Origin: an uncultured Bacteroidota bacterium
GTDB taxonomy: Bacteria; Bacteroidota; Bacteroidia; Chitinophagales; Chitinophagaceae
NCBI GenBank assembly: GCA_903837525.1
Contig: CAILUU010000040.1
Coordinates: 54,024-118,023, forward strand
Direction: 5' to 3'
Length of the DNA stretch: 64,000 nt
The notes beneath the pieces were generated by a model. That model was not told the origin of the DNA and searched no databases. It was given only the letters and a program-made list of their open reading frames with translations. Both the position numbers and the translations under genes were made by a program. Of this stretch, positions 1 through 10,400 are shown in pieces (within the stretch, counting starts at the first letter, position 1; each line of letters begins with the position of its first letter).

Positions 1-81
1 GGTTTGAAAAACAACTGTTTTGTTTTGTGCAGAAACAACTTGTGTGCTTACAAATAGCAATATGCTATATAAATATTTCAT
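1..81 (-). CDS. Secreted protein, N-terminal fragment (runs off left edge)
   Basis: The minus strand opens with an ATG at 81 and stays open for 27 codons to the window edge. The peptide starts MKYLYSILLFVSTQVVSAQ, a clear Sec signal peptide: a lysine near the start, a hydrophobic core, and a likely cleavage after VSA. The gene lies downstream of the TonB receptor gene and its terminator hairpin, so it probably has its own transcript or receives read-through. Nothing of the mature protein is visible, so no function can be given. Confidence 0.55.
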   Translation of the reverse strand, partial: MKYLYSILLFVSTQVVSAQNKTVVFQT

Positions 82-100
82 TTTTTTTTAAATTTAAAAA

Positions 101-131
101 GGGTTTACAACCTTTTAAAAGTTGTAAACCC
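101..131 (-). terminator. Rho-independent-like hairpin after the TonB receptor gene
   Basis: A perfect 11-bp inverted repeat (101-111 against 121-131) with a 9-nt loop, about 30 nt past the stop of the minus-strand receptor gene. On the minus strand it is followed by a short T run broken by A residues, so termination may be only moderate. Confidence 0.6.
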
Positions 132-161
132 TAAGCTAATAAATTTATGATTAGTTAGCTA

Positions 162-2924
162 TTAAAAATTAATGGCCAACTTAGTAAATAATCTTCTACC
201 ATTAAAACCCATTTGAACACTATCCCAAGGGCCGCCACTTTCGTTATTTGCATTAGCATTTTTTGCTAAGGGGTTAATACTTAATAATGGATGAACATTA
301 AAAATATTATCTACTCCGGCTAATAAGGTAACACTTTTACAAATTTTGTAAGAGCCAAATACATCGGATACTAACTTACCCTTATACGTATATAAAGAGG
401 ATACAAATACATTAGGGTTTGCATCTGTTGGTACATCGCCAAAGCCCTCGGTACTTAAATTACCAAAATAAGTTAGGTTAGTACCTACAGATAATTTTTT
501 TACACTGTAACTCATGCTAAGGTTAAACTTTGTTTGTGGTGCTGATGATTTTAAGAAGGTAACTTCTCTACTGCCAAAAAATGCTTCTCTATTATCATCA
601 TTGGTATTAAGAGCTGTTGGTACATTTATTTTATCTATTTTAAGCTCTTGAAAATTACCCGCTAACAATGCTTTAAAGGTTTTATTATTCCATTTTTTTG
701 TATAGTCTACCACAATATCTAATCCGTAATTTGTTGTGTTTACTGCATTAGCAAAAAACTGTGCACTACCTACGCCAATTTCATTTAACTTATCAGTAAA
801 TGCAGTTGGCAACGAGGCATCATCGGCATAAAATAAACCAGATATTACCACTCTATCTTTAACCTTTGTTACATATCCATCAATGGTAATTGAAAAGCCT
901 TGTGCAACTTTACTTGCAAAACCTAAACTAGCACTCTGCGATGTTTCTTGCTTTAAAGCCGGTATACCTGCTAGCTGTGCAACTTCATCATAATTTGCTA
1001 CCAATCGGCTTTGTATTAAATTGCTTCCAATAAATGAAGTAAGTGTATTGCTAAAATTTAATTGTTGTAAAGAAGGAGCTCTATATCCTGTGCTTGCACT
1101 TCCACGTAAATTAAACCCATCTGCTACTTTATAACGGGTAGCTAATTTAAAAGTAGCTAAAGATCCAAAGTCAGAGTAATTTTCTGCTCTTACTGCAGCA
1201 TCTACCAACCACTTATCGGTTACGTTTAATTCACCATCTACATAAACACTTAAGCTATTACGTTTTGCATCTACAACATCGCTTGGGCTAAAACCAGGAA
1301 AACCCTGTGAACCTGAACCTTGCACACCATTGGGGTCGTAGTTTGAATAAGAGGCTTCTTCGCCTTTATTAATACCATACTTTTCGTTACGATACTCAAA
1401 GCCATAACCAATGTTTAAACCTTTTGCAATTGATTTAAAATTTTTACTTAAATCAACATTTAAGGTAGCTTGTCTAAATCTAAATCCACCATCTATAAAA
1501 TAAGTTTTAGAGGTATTTCCAATTAAAGAGGCGTTAAATGTTTTATCGCCAAAATATTGAAAATCGTTTTTACCAGTTACTAAACTCACATCCCAATTCC
1601 AACTTTTTTGCGTTATGCCTTTAAAACCAAAAGAAACAGCCGCATCGTTAATTGCGGTTAAAATACGTGGATTATAGTAGGTTTCTCCATCGTTAGTGTT
1701 TTGCATAATACTTGCTACATTAATGGGCACCCCTAAAGCTGTTACAGGAAAACGATCAGCATTGCTACTCATATTTCTTGTGTAGGCATAAGCATCAGAC
1801 TCTTTTGTGTTAATACTACCAAATGAGTAAAAAGTAGCTTTGCTATTTTTTACAGGTAATTCCATATTATACATTGCACCGTATGTATTTATTGATCCAT
1901 CGCCAAAGGCTCTGCGGCTAGTATTTATGTAACGCAAATCATCTTTATCTGTTTTCCAATTTGCAGTATCTGCTTGTCTAAATGTTTTTGCTTGTGTTTT
2001 AAAATCTAAAGAAAAATTTACAAAGCCACCCTGTTTACCTACATTAAAACCATTGTTGGCAGATAAATTAAGTGTACCCCCGTCTATTGTATTACTACTT
2101 ACATATTGATTACCATCATTAAAATTTTTGGCATTAAATTTATTATCGTAATAACCACTCCACCCAGCAATAATATTCCATTGGTTTACATTTTTACTTA
2201 GCACAATATTCATTACACCAGCTATAGCATCGCTACCATATTGTGCTGATGCACCATCTCTTAAAATCTCAATTCTATCCACTCCATTTTGTGGAAAAGC
2301 ATTTAAGTCTGTACCACTAGCACCTCTTCCTCTTGTGCCAAATAAAGCAACAAAAGCAGTATTATGCCTTCTTTTTCCGTTTATTAAAACAAGGGTTTGA
2401 TCGGGACCTAAACCTCTTAAGGTTCCTAAATCCACATGATCGGCACCATCTGCTCCACTTTGTTTATTGTAGTTAAACGATGGTGCTGTCATATTTAATA
2501 CAGAAGTGAAATCCATTTTTGCAGAGGGTAATCCTACTTGATTAATTTTAATTACATCAATTGGCACTGCTGTTTCTGTTTTTGCTCTTGCAGCACCTCT
2601 TGTACCTACAATTACAACATCTGATAAATCTGCCACGGCTTTAGTTAAAGAAACACTTAGGTTAGTTTGACTACCCAATGTTACAGAAACTAAGTTATAC
2701 CCAACGCTGGATATATCAATCACATCGCCACTTGTGGCTTGAATTGTACATTTACCCTTGTCGTTGGCACTTACACCTGTATTGGTGCCTCTCATTTTTA
2801 CAGATGCATTGCTAACGGTGTTGCCACTTGTTACATCGGTAATAGTAATGGTGTAGGCTATTTTTTGTGCAAAGCCGATGGCACAAAGCAGCATAAAAAA
2901 AAGTAATGAGGTTAGTTTTCTCAT
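162..2924 (-). CDS. TonB-dependent outer-membrane receptor
   Basis: A 920-residue outer-membrane receptor expected to import a ligand using TonB energy. It has a signal peptide (about residues 1-19), a carboxypeptidase-like regulatory domain (about 25-95), a plug domain (about 115-250, with TLVLINGKRRH and the RIEILRDGASAQYGSDAIAGV signature), and a long beta-barrel that ends in a terminal phenylalanine (LAINF). Length and domain order fit the Bacteroidota families without a SusD partner, and no susD-like gene is next to it. The substrate cannot be read from the sequence. The ATG at 2924 directly precedes the signal peptide. Confidence 0.9.
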   Translation of the reverse strand: MRKLTSLLFFMLLCAIGFAQKIAYTITITDVTSGNTVSNASVKMRGTNTGVSANDKGKCTIQATSGDVIDISSVGYNLVSVTLGSQTNLSVSLTKAVADLSDVVIVGTRGAARAKTETAVPIDVIKINQVGLPSAKMDFTSVLNMTAPSFNYNKQSGADGADHVDLGTLRGLGPDQTLVLINGKRRHNTAFVALFGTRGRGASGTDLNAFPQNGVDRIEILRDGASAQYGSDAIAGVMNIVLSKNVNQWNIIAGWSGYYDNKFNAKNFNDGNQYVSSNTIDGGTLNLSANNGFNVGKQGGFVNFSLDFKTQAKTFRQADTANWKTDKDDLRYINTSRRAFGDGSINTYGAMYNMELPVKNSKATFYSFGSINTKESDAYAYTRNMSSNADRFPVTALGVPINVASIMQNTNDGETYYNPRILTAINDAAVSFGFKGITQKSWNWDVSLVTGKNDFQYFGDKTFNASLIGNTSKTYFIDGGFRFRQATLNVDLSKNFKSIAKGLNIGYGFEYRNEKYGINKGEEASYSNYDPNGVQGSGSQGFPGFSPSDVVDAKRNSLSVYVDGELNVTDKWLVDAAVRAENYSDFGSLATFKLATRYKVADGFNLRGSASTGYRAPSLQQLNFSNTLTSFIGSNLIQSRLVANYDEVAQLAGIPALKQETSQSASLGFASKVAQGFSITIDGYVTKVKDRVVISGLFYADDASLPTAFTDKLNEIGVGSAQFFANAVNTTNYGLDIVVDYTKKWNNKTFKALLAGNFQELKIDKINVPTALNTNDDNREAFFGSREVTFLKSSAPQTKFNLSMSYSVKKLSVGTNLTYFGNLSTEGFGDVPTDANPNVFVSSLYTYKGKLVSDVFGSYKICKSVTLLAGVDNIFNVHPLLSINPLAKNANANNESGGPWDSVQMGFNGRRLFTKLAINF

Positions 2925-3229
2925 AATAAAAGCATTTAGTTGGGTTATAAAAAAATTTAATCGTTATAATAAATGTAAATTATAATTTTTTTTTATTCAA
3001 ATGCTATTTTTTTGTCGTTAATATTAATTTGCTTCAAATAGGGTAATAATTATAAATTGATTAAAATTTTTCAACTCTATAATTTTGAATAAAAAATATT
3101 TATTATTTGGAAGTATTCCTTAAAAAAGTAAACCCAAAATTTTGTAACTGATCAATGTAAAAATTAGTATAAAAATTTAATTAGTATACACCAGCTATCC
3201 CTAATGAAAATACATAAACTAGTTATGAT
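2925..3229. other. Intergenic stretch without a visible gene
   Basis: About 305 AT-rich bases between two minus-strand genes. I see no convincing ORF, RNA or strict TAnnTTTG box on the minus strand. It presumably carries the receptor gene promoter, but I cannot place it. Confidence 0.4.
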
Positions 3230-5410
3230 TTACCTAGCACCCATCTTACATTTTTCTCTTAAAAAGTTTGTATAAAGTGTACTTAAATGCTCCGATGTAC
3301 CTTCTCCTTCGCTAATACTATGGGTACGATTAGGGTAAGCCATAAATTGAAATTGCTTATTATATTTTATGAGTTCGTTTACTAGCGCTTCGGCATTAGA
3401 ATAATGCACATTATCATCGCCTGTACCATGTATATACAATAAATTACCTTTTAAGTTTTTTGCATTATGTATGGGTGATCCTTTTACAAAGTCTTCCATA
3501 TTTTCTTGTGGCAAACCCATATATCTTTCTTGATAAATATTATCGTAAAATAATTGATTGCCTACCGCAGCTATTGAAATGCCTGTTTTAAAAATTTCGG
3601 GATATTGAAAAAGTAAGTTTAAGGTTGATGAACCACCACCACTCCAGCCCCACACAGCTATTCTTTCTTCATCAAAATATGATTTCTCTTGCAATAGTTT
3701 TTTCATACCCATAGCTAAATCTCTAATATTTACAGATCCAATTTTGCGGTAAATTGCTTTACGCCATTTTGCACCTTTAAGCATTGGTGTGCCCCTATTA
3801 TCAATAGATACTTGTATATATCCATCTCCTCGTATATCGCCATTGTATAAAAAATTACTGTGGCTTCCATAACTATCTTCTACTGTGCTTCCTGCAGGTT
3901 CTCCATAAACATACATTACCACAGGATATTTTTTTGATGCATCAAAGTTTTTAGGTTTATTTATCCATGCATCTAACGTAATATTATCCTCAGTGGTAAG
4001 TTGTACATATTCTACATCATTTTCTTCAGTTGGTTTTGCATTTGTTGCTATACTTTTTGATGCATTTATTACTTTATTTTCAGGCAACGTTAACCATTCA
4101 GTTACAGCTGGGGTTTGGTGATTTGAAAAAGTATGCGAAGCAAATTTTCCGGTAGGAGAAATAGTGTATTTATGTGTACCTTTTAAATTTACATTAGTTA
4201 TTAATTCAGCATCGTTACTTCCTTTTGCATTTATTTTTACTCTATATAAATACAGTTGTGTTGCATTATTTGGAGAAGCTGAAAAGTAGATGTAATTATT
4301 TTTTTCATCAATACATTTAATAGCTTCAATATCGTATTTACCCGATGTTAAAAGTGTTTCGATTTTTCCATCTTTACTAATTTTATAAATATGCCTCCAC
4401 CCATCTTTTTCGCTAACCCAAATAAATTCTTGTTTATTATTTATCCAGTTAAAACTACCTGGCTCCCAAAGTATATCAGCACTATTTAAATCTACCCAAG
4501 CATCATCATTTTCTGCCCAAAAGGTATAGCTATTACCATCTGTAGCATTACAATACATTAATTTACTTTCTTGTTGTTTTCTATTTAATTGTTGAAGAAT
4601 TAATTGGTTAATTCCACTCCATTCCATTCTGGTTAAATAATGTTGTTGAGGGTCTCCATTAATTTGCATCCACTTAATTTGTCCACTACTTACATTAGCT
4701 ACACCAATTTTTGCTGGCGATGGGCTTTCCCCAACTTTAGGATATTCAACAGGAATGATTTTTGAATAATTACTATCTGTAGTATTCAACATAAAATAAT
4801 CTCTAATTTTTGTAGCATCAATTTGCCAAAAGGCAATTTTACTTCCGTCTGGGCTCCATCTAAAACCATCTCGTAAACCAAACTCCTCTTCGTAAGCCCA
4901 ATCAAAAGTGCCGTTAATTAATTTACGGGTACCATCATTTGTAATTTTTTTAAAGTTGCCGTTTGTAACTTCTTCTACAAATATATTATGCTCACTTACA
5001 TACGCAACTTTTTTAGCATCTGGACTAAATTTTGCAAACATCAAGCTTTGTGCTGGCCTGCCTTTCCCAATTTGTGTAAGTTTATTGGTAGGTAAATCTA
5101 AAATCCAATAATCTCCTTTGGTATTATAACGCCATACCTTTTGTGTGTTTACAAAAAGCAACAATTTTGTATTGTCGTTGCTTAACATATACGAATCTGT
5201 CTTTAGTACTTTACCATTAACGGTTAATTGTTCTTTTTTTATAAAAAGAGTTTCGGCTTCGGTTTTAGGATCAATTTTTACAATATTTCCATCTTTAATT
5301 TTAGTGTAGGTACTGCCATCTGCCATCCAATTAAGTTGACGCCCTTGAGAAAATAGTAGGTGTACCAACAACATAAATACAATACCTAAAAAACTAATTT
5401 TACCTTTCAT
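3230..5410 (-). CDS. Dipeptidyl peptidase IV family protein (S9B)
   Basis: A secreted serine peptidase expected to release X-Pro (or X-Ala) dipeptides from peptide N-termini in the periplasm or at the cell surface. The 726 residues begin with a signal peptide (cleavage near LLFSQ), followed by the eight-bladed propeller region. This contains DWAYEEEF (about 170), the double-glutamate motif that anchors the substrate amino terminus in DPP4. The C-terminal alpha/beta-hydrolase domain carries the nucleophile in GWSGGGSS, the aspartate in HGTGDDNVH and the histidine in NRTHSIS, so the triad is complete. Length matches bacterial DPP4. It is transcribed alone, with 305 bases to the receptor gene upstream of its end. 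Confidence 0.9.
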   Translation of the reverse strand: MKGKISFLGIVFMLLVHLLFSQGRQLNWMADGSTYTKIKDGNIVKIDPKTEAETLFIKKEQLTVNGKVLKTDSYMLSNDNTKLLLFVNTQKVWRYNTKGDYWILDLPTNKLTQIGKGRPAQSLMFAKFSPDAKKVAYVSEHNIFVEEVTNGNFKKITNDGTRKLINGTFDWAYEEEFGLRDGFRWSPDGSKIAFWQIDATKIRDYFMLNTTDSNYSKIIPVEYPKVGESPSPAKIGVANVSSGQIKWMQINGDPQQHYLTRMEWSGINQLILQQLNRKQQESKLMYCNATDGNSYTFWAENDDAWVDLNSADILWEPGSFNWINNKQEFIWVSEKDGWRHIYKISKDGKIETLLTSGKYDIEAIKCIDEKNNYIYFSASPNNATQLYLYRVKINAKGSNDAELITNVNLKGTHKYTISPTGKFASHTFSNHQTPAVTEWLTLPENKVINASKSIATNAKPTEENDVEYVQLTTEDNITLDAWINKPKNFDASKKYPVVMYVYGEPAGSTVEDSYGSHSNFLYNGDIRGDGYIQVSIDNRGTPMLKGAKWRKAIYRKIGSVNIRDLAMGMKKLLQEKSYFDEERIAVWGWSGGGSSTLNLLFQYPEIFKTGISIAAVGNQLFYDNIYQERYMGLPQENMEDFVKGSPIHNAKNLKGNLLYIHGTGDDNVHYSNAEALVNELIKYNKQFQFMAYPNRTHSISEGEGTSEHLSTLYTNFLREKCKMGAR

Positions 5411-5590
5411 ACTAAATTGATTTAGAAGATAAAATTAAGTAATTAGTTTTATTTAAACCTCACCACTACCCGTCTCCACCGAAAGCATCGGACTGTTCCA
5501 GAAAGAATAGGGTGCTTTAGACTTAAAAATGTATAACTATTTTAAAGTATTAAAAAGAGTAATTAGATTAAACACCATAATTTTGTGCCA

Positions 5591-5983
5591 ATGGAAAAAG
5601 AGAAGTTACGGATAGATAAATATTTATGGGCTATAAGGCTTTTTAAAACTAGGAGCCAAGCTGCAGATGCTTGTGATAAAGGGAGAGTAAAATGTAAAGG
5701 AGATAATGCAAAAGCATCAAAACAAGTTACTATTGGCGATGAATATGAAGTAAAGACAGAAGCTAAAAAATGGGTAGTAAAAGTTGCCGATTTATTATAT
5801 AAACGAGTGCAATATAGTGAAGCCATAAAATTTTATACCGATATTACACCTGCAGAAGAATTGGATGCAATTAAATTTCAGGCTGCAGTTTTTAATACTG
5901 GTAAACGATTGAGCAAGCAAGGACGACCTACAAAAAAGGATAAGAGAGATTTGGATGAATATATGGCCCCCTCCGCCACCTAA
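5591..5983 (+). CDS. RNA-binding S4 domain protein (Hsp15/HslR-like)
   Basis: A small basic protein of 130 residues with an S4 RNA-binding fold near the N-terminus (RIDKYLWAIRLFKTRSQA, then DKGRVKCKG). The Hsp15 family binds free 50S subunits carrying stalled nascent chains; that role is inferred here. A GTG lies six bases upstream at 5585, but the ATG at 5591 begins the conserved domain and is preferred. A TAATTTTG box at 5578-5585 sits only 5 nt upstream of the ATG. The last codons (APSAT, stop) lie inside a dispersed palindromic repeat, so the native C-terminus may have been replaced by repeat sequence. Confidence 0.8.
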   Translation: MEKEKLRIDKYLWAIRLFKTRSQAADACDKGRVKCKGDNAKASKQVTIGDEYEVKTEAKKWVVKVADLLYKRVQYSEAIKFYTDITPAEELDAIKFQAAVFNTGKRLSKQGRPTKKDKRDLDEYMAPSAT

Positions 5984-6076
5984 AGGGGGAACTTTGCACC
6001 TTAATAATGAATGGATAGCTTTAAAACAGAATATTAAATCATTTTAAATTAATAGCTCCTTTAGGGGTTTAGGGTT
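5965..6076. repeat. Paired palindromic CCCCTAAAGGGG repeat
   Basis: Two arms of a dispersed repeat face each other. The left arm (about 5966-5991) contains CACCTAAAGGGGGAAC and the right arm (about 6055-6076) contains CTCCTTTAGGGGTTTAGGG; they are inverted and about 65 bp apart. The same layout occurs at 40365-40453, with a related single copy at 48746-48799. The left arm supplies the stop codon of the S4 gene, and the right arm ends one base before the trmD start. Confidence 0.65.
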
Positions 6077-6077
6077 T

Positions 6078-6767
6078 ATGAAAATCGACATCATCTCAGT
6101 AATTCCAGATTTATTACAATCGCCTTTTGCCCATTCAATAATGAAACGGGCAAGAGATAAGCAGTTGCTTGAAGTAAACGTAATAAATTTAAGAGACTAC
6201 ACAACTTATGCTAGAGCACAACTAGATGATTATCCTTTTGGGGGTGGTGCAGGCATGGTAATGATGATAGAACCGTTAGTGAATGCTATTGAAAGTTTAC
6301 AAAAAAAAACAACTTACGACGAAGTGATTTTTTTAACACCAGATGGGCAAACATTTAACCAACAAATGGCAAATTCGTTTTCGCTAAAAAATAATTTACT
6401 TTTAATTTGTGGACATTACAAAGGTATTGATGAACGAGTGAGAGAGCATTTTGTTACAAAAGAAATTTCGATTGGTGATTATGTGTTGAGTGGTGGTGAG
6501 CTTGCTGCTGCAGTTTTGGTAGATGCCATTGGCCGTTTGCTTCCTGGTGTTTTAAATGACGAAACCAGTGCACTAACAGATTCTTTTCAAGATAATTTAT
6601 TAGCACCCCCAGTTTATACAAGGCCCGTTGATTTTAGAGGCTGGAAAGTGCCCGATGTATTGCTTAGCGGTAATCATAAATTAATTGAAGAGTGGCGCCA
6701 CAACCAAGCTGTTAAAAGAACCGAAGAAAGAAGGCCAGATATAATAAGTAACGATTCTACTTTGTAA
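6078..6767 (+). CDS. trmD: tRNA (guanine-N1)-methyltransferase TrmD
   Basis: Methylates G37 next to the anticodon in tRNAs for Leu, Pro and Arg, using S-adenosylmethionine; this prevents +1 frameshifting. The 229-residue protein shows the SPOUT trefoil-knot signatures: [13 protein letters not shown] (about 53-66), [10 protein letters not shown] (about 112-121) and [11 protein letters not shown] (about 132-142). Length is normal. The usual rpsP-rimM-trmD-rplS context is absent. Its 3' end overlaps the convergent TylF-like methyltransferase gene by 11 bases. The ATG is one base past the right arm of a palindromic repeat. Confidence 0.96.
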   Translation: MKIDIISVIPDLLQSPFAHSIMKRARDKQLLEVNVINLRDYTTYARAQLDDYPFGGGAGMVMMIEPLVNAIESLQKKTTYDEVIFLTPDGQTFNQQMANSFSLKNNLLLICGHYKGIDERVREHFVTKEISIGDYVLSGGELAAAVLVDAIGRLLPGVLNDETSALTDSFQDNLLAPPVYTRPVDFRGWKVPDVLLSGNHKLIEEWRHNQAVKRTEERRPDIISNDSTL

Positions 6768-7431
6768 TAATTACTGTACCACAGCTATCTGGTAAAACTA
6801 TTTTTGTTATGTTATTTTCCAAACAAAATTTATTTACGGCTTCTTTTGCTCCTTTATAATTATCGTTATTATAATCATGCACAAAAATATAACCTCCTTT
6901 AGCCAGCAAGGGGTAAAAAAAGTTTAACCCAGTATAAATGGGGTCGTACAAGTCTGTATCAATACTTACAAATGCAAACTTATCTATTACATCTTTTGCC
7001 GTTTGTGGAAAGTAGCCTTGTTTAACAATGCATTTATCAACAAAGGGCATTCTTTTTAATACTTCGTTTATAGAGGTGTTACTAAAATCTTGTTCCCCAG
7101 TAGAAAAGTGTTGTTTTTTTTCCTGATCAATATCCGCTTTGTTAAACCCCTCAAATGTATCAAACAAATACAATATTCGTTGTGAAAAATATTGGTTTAT
7201 ATACCTTGCAAATTTTCCTTTATAAACCCCTAACTCTGCCACAGACCCTTCAATTTTAGCAGAATTAAGTTCATCTGCCACAAGTTCTAAAGTTGCAAGC
7301 CGTATATAATCTAAATAATTTCTATCGATATTTCTAGCTCTATTTAGATAGTTTAAAGAGTAGGTGATTCTTGTTTTTTTAGCATTTAAAAAAAATCCTA
7401 CAACATAATTAATGGCTGCAATTATTTTCAT
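6757..7431 (-). CDS. TylF/MycF-like class I methyltransferase
   Basis: A 224-residue SAM-dependent methyltransferase of the TylF (macrocin O-methyltransferase-like) family. Visible motifs are [13 protein letters not shown] (SAM-binding motif I, about 82-94), LFDTFEGF (about 110-117), SIDTDLYDP (about 157-165) and [12 protein letters not shown] (metal-binding HD region, about 180-191). Known members methylate sugar or polyketide hydroxyls; homologues also sit in cell-surface glycan loci. No sugar or polyketide genes lie nearby, so the substrate is unknown. The gene is convergent with trmD, overlapping it by 11 bases. Confidence 0.82.
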   Translation of the reverse strand: MKIIAAINYVVGFFLNAKKTRITYSLNYLNRARNIDRNYLDYIRLATLELVADELNSAKIEGSVAELGVYKGKFARYINQYFSQRILYLFDTFEGFNKADIDQEKKQHFSTGEQDFSNTSINEVLKRMPFVDKCIVKQGYFPQTAKDVIDKFAFVSIDTDLYDPIYTGLNFFYPLLAKGGYIFVHDYNNDNYKGAKEAVNKFCLENNITKIVLPDSCGTVIITK

Positions 7432-7453
7432 ATAAAATTACTCTAGAAATTAT

Positions 7454-10400
7454 TTAATCTTTTTTTATGCTAAAAACGGGCAGCTCTTTTTCTCTTACTA
7501 ATTTATTTAATAACAATAAATCGGTTGATAAAATTATTTTTAATTTATTTAAGTGAACATCTGCTTGGGCAGACAGTTCTGCAAAGGCATCTTTTACTTG
7601 CTTCGCTGGCGCTGCATTTCCACTATTTGCAAAATCGTATAAGCCGCTAATTTTGTCATCTAAGCGTATAGGGTAATTCAATACATCTTGTCCACTTTTT
7701 GCTTTGGTTTGATGTAAGGCTTCTTCAATAGCTGTTAGTTGTTTATTAATGGTATCGGCTTGTTGTTTAATATCTTTTGGTAAAGTTGGATATGCTCTTG
7801 CTGTAAAATCATTTATTTGCTTACGTATATCTTGAATATTTTTTTGTGCTTTTTGTATATCGTTAAATTTATCTCTTACTGAAATTAAAAAATCAAACTG
7901 CTCCTGATAAGCTTGTTGAGATAAATTGTAAACCGGATTTGCTTTTATAGTAAAGCTACCTTCGGCACTATCTTTATCAATTTTTATTTTATAAAAATAA
8001 TTACCCGGTGCAGCCTTTGGCCCACCAACTGTACCATGCCATAATATTTGTCCATCAATTTTATCAGCACTTGGGTAATACATATCCCATACAAATTGAT
8101 TAATTCCCTTACTTACTTCAATTTTGTCTTTCTTTTCTTTTGCATCTGTCGCAAATAATTTGATTTGCTTTTTAGCACCATCTAAAATTTCAATACTTAC
8201 TTTGCTACTATCAGTATAATTTTTTATAAAATAATTTAGTACACTTCCATTTGGCGGGTTCATTCCTGCATTTTTGGCATTTAAATTTTGGTAGCCCTCA
8301 AAACGATATGCATCATTCACAGAGAATACATGTAAATTCTCATCTAAAATAGTAACAGCTTTTTGTTGTACAACACTCAAATCGTCTAACACCCAAAAAC
8401 TTCTACCCTGGGTAGCTACAATTAAATCATTTTCTTTTATGGTTAAATCGGTAATAGGTACCAGAGGTAAATTTAATTGAAAGGTTTTCCAATTTGCTCC
8501 ATCATCATAACTAATGTACATGCCATATTCTGTACCAGCATATAACAATCCTTTTACTTTTTTATCGGCTCGTAATGCTCTGGTAAAATGTAGTGGGTTT
8601 ATGCCGCTAGTAATTTTAGTCCAAGTAGCACCATAATTTTCAGTTTTAAAAATATAAGGGGTAAAATCATCGCTTTTATATTTTGTGCCTACAAAATATG
8701 CTTTGCCCTTTACAAATGCATCGGTTTCTACACAGTTCCACATCATCCATTGCCCTGCTTCCTTTGGTGTTACATTCGTCCAACTATTACCTCCATCTTT
8801 ACTAATGTGTATTAAGCCATCATCGCTACCCGTCCATAAAACATCTTTTTCTATGGTAGATTCCGCGGCGGTAAATACTGTACAATACACTTCTACTCCT
8901 GTATTATCTTTTGTAATTGCTCCCCCACTGCTACGTTGCCTATTTTTATCATTGGTGGTTAAATCTCCACCTAATGCTTTCCAACTTGCCCCTTCATTTT
9001 CGGTAACAAATAAGTGGTTTCCTCCGGCATATAATTTTTTAGGATTATGTGGACTAAAAAATATAGGAAAGTTCCATTGAAAACGATATTTACTAACATC
9101 GGCACCGCCACCCAACGGGTCATCGGGCCATACACTTACTGCTCTATTTTCGCCAGTTTTATGATCTAGCCTTGATAAGTAGCCGCTATAATTTCCACCA
9201 TAAACAATATCCGAATTAGTAGGATCGGCAACTACATAACCACTTTCGGCACCAGCAGTAGTTTGCCAATCATCTTGTGTAATTTGTCCACCATCGCTTC
9301 TACTTAAAATTCGTACAGTACTATTATCTTGTTGTGCTCCTAAAATTCTATACGGAAAATGATTATCCGTGCTGACTCTGTAAAACTGTGCAGTAGCTTG
9401 GTTCATGTACGTACTCCAGTTATCACCACCATCAAAACTAATTTGTGCTCCACCATCATCTGCAACAATCATTCTTTGTCCATCTTCAGGGTCTATCCAT
9501 AAATCATGATGATCGCCATGAGGTGTATTTATATTTTTAAATGTTTTTCCACCATCTACACTTTTTAAAAAATTTACATTAAGCGCATATACACTATTAT
9601 CATTTTTAGGATCAACAAAAATTTTACTATAGTACCAGGCTCTTTGACGGATATTGTTATCGCTGCTTTGTAAAGTCCATGTTTCGCCTGCATCTGTACT
9701 TACAAATAATCCTCCGGTTGCATTTTCTATAATGGCATAAATTTTATCTGTGTTACTTGGTGCAATTGTTACACCAACAATACCCCAAAGCCCTTTTGGT
9801 AATCCTTTATTTGCGGTTATATTTTTCCATGTTTCTCCACCATCTATACTTTTCCATAAACCACTTCCTTCTCCGCCACTTTCCATACTGTAGGGTGTAC
9901 GTAACATACGCCAGGTACCTGCATACAAAACACTTGGGTTACCTGGTTCCATAATTAAATCGCTACAAGCCGTTTGATTATTTATGTATAACACTTTTTT
10001 CCAAGTTTTGCCACCATCTGTTGTTTTAAAAATACCTCGTTCATCATTTGGCCCAAATAAATGCCCAATGGCTGCAACCCAAACTACATCTGGATTTTTA
10101 GGATGTATTACTATTCGAATAATGTGTCGGGTATTTTTTAATCCTAAGTTTTTCCAGCTTTTACCCCCATCATCTGTACGCCAAATTCCAAAGCCTTCAC
10201 TCACATTTCCACGTAATGTATTTTCTCCTTCGCCAACATACAAAATCGTATTATCGCTAGGGGCAATGGCTACGCAACCAATACTTCCCCCAAAATATTT
10301 ATCGGTAATGTTTTTCCAGTTACTACCTCCATCTATCGTTTTAAAAACACCACCACCTGTAGCACCAAAGTAAAAAGTATTCTTATTTTTTGTATCGCCT

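Noticed and set aside
3204..3275. Short plus-strand ORF MKIHKLVMIYLA... over the end of the DPP4 gene
   Set aside because: Only 23 codons and mostly antisense to the coding end of the peptidase gene.
9984..10373. 129-codon plus-strand ORF opposite the Asp-box protein gene
   Set aside because: Antisense shadow of a strongly supported repeat protein; its residues merely mirror the Asp-box codons.
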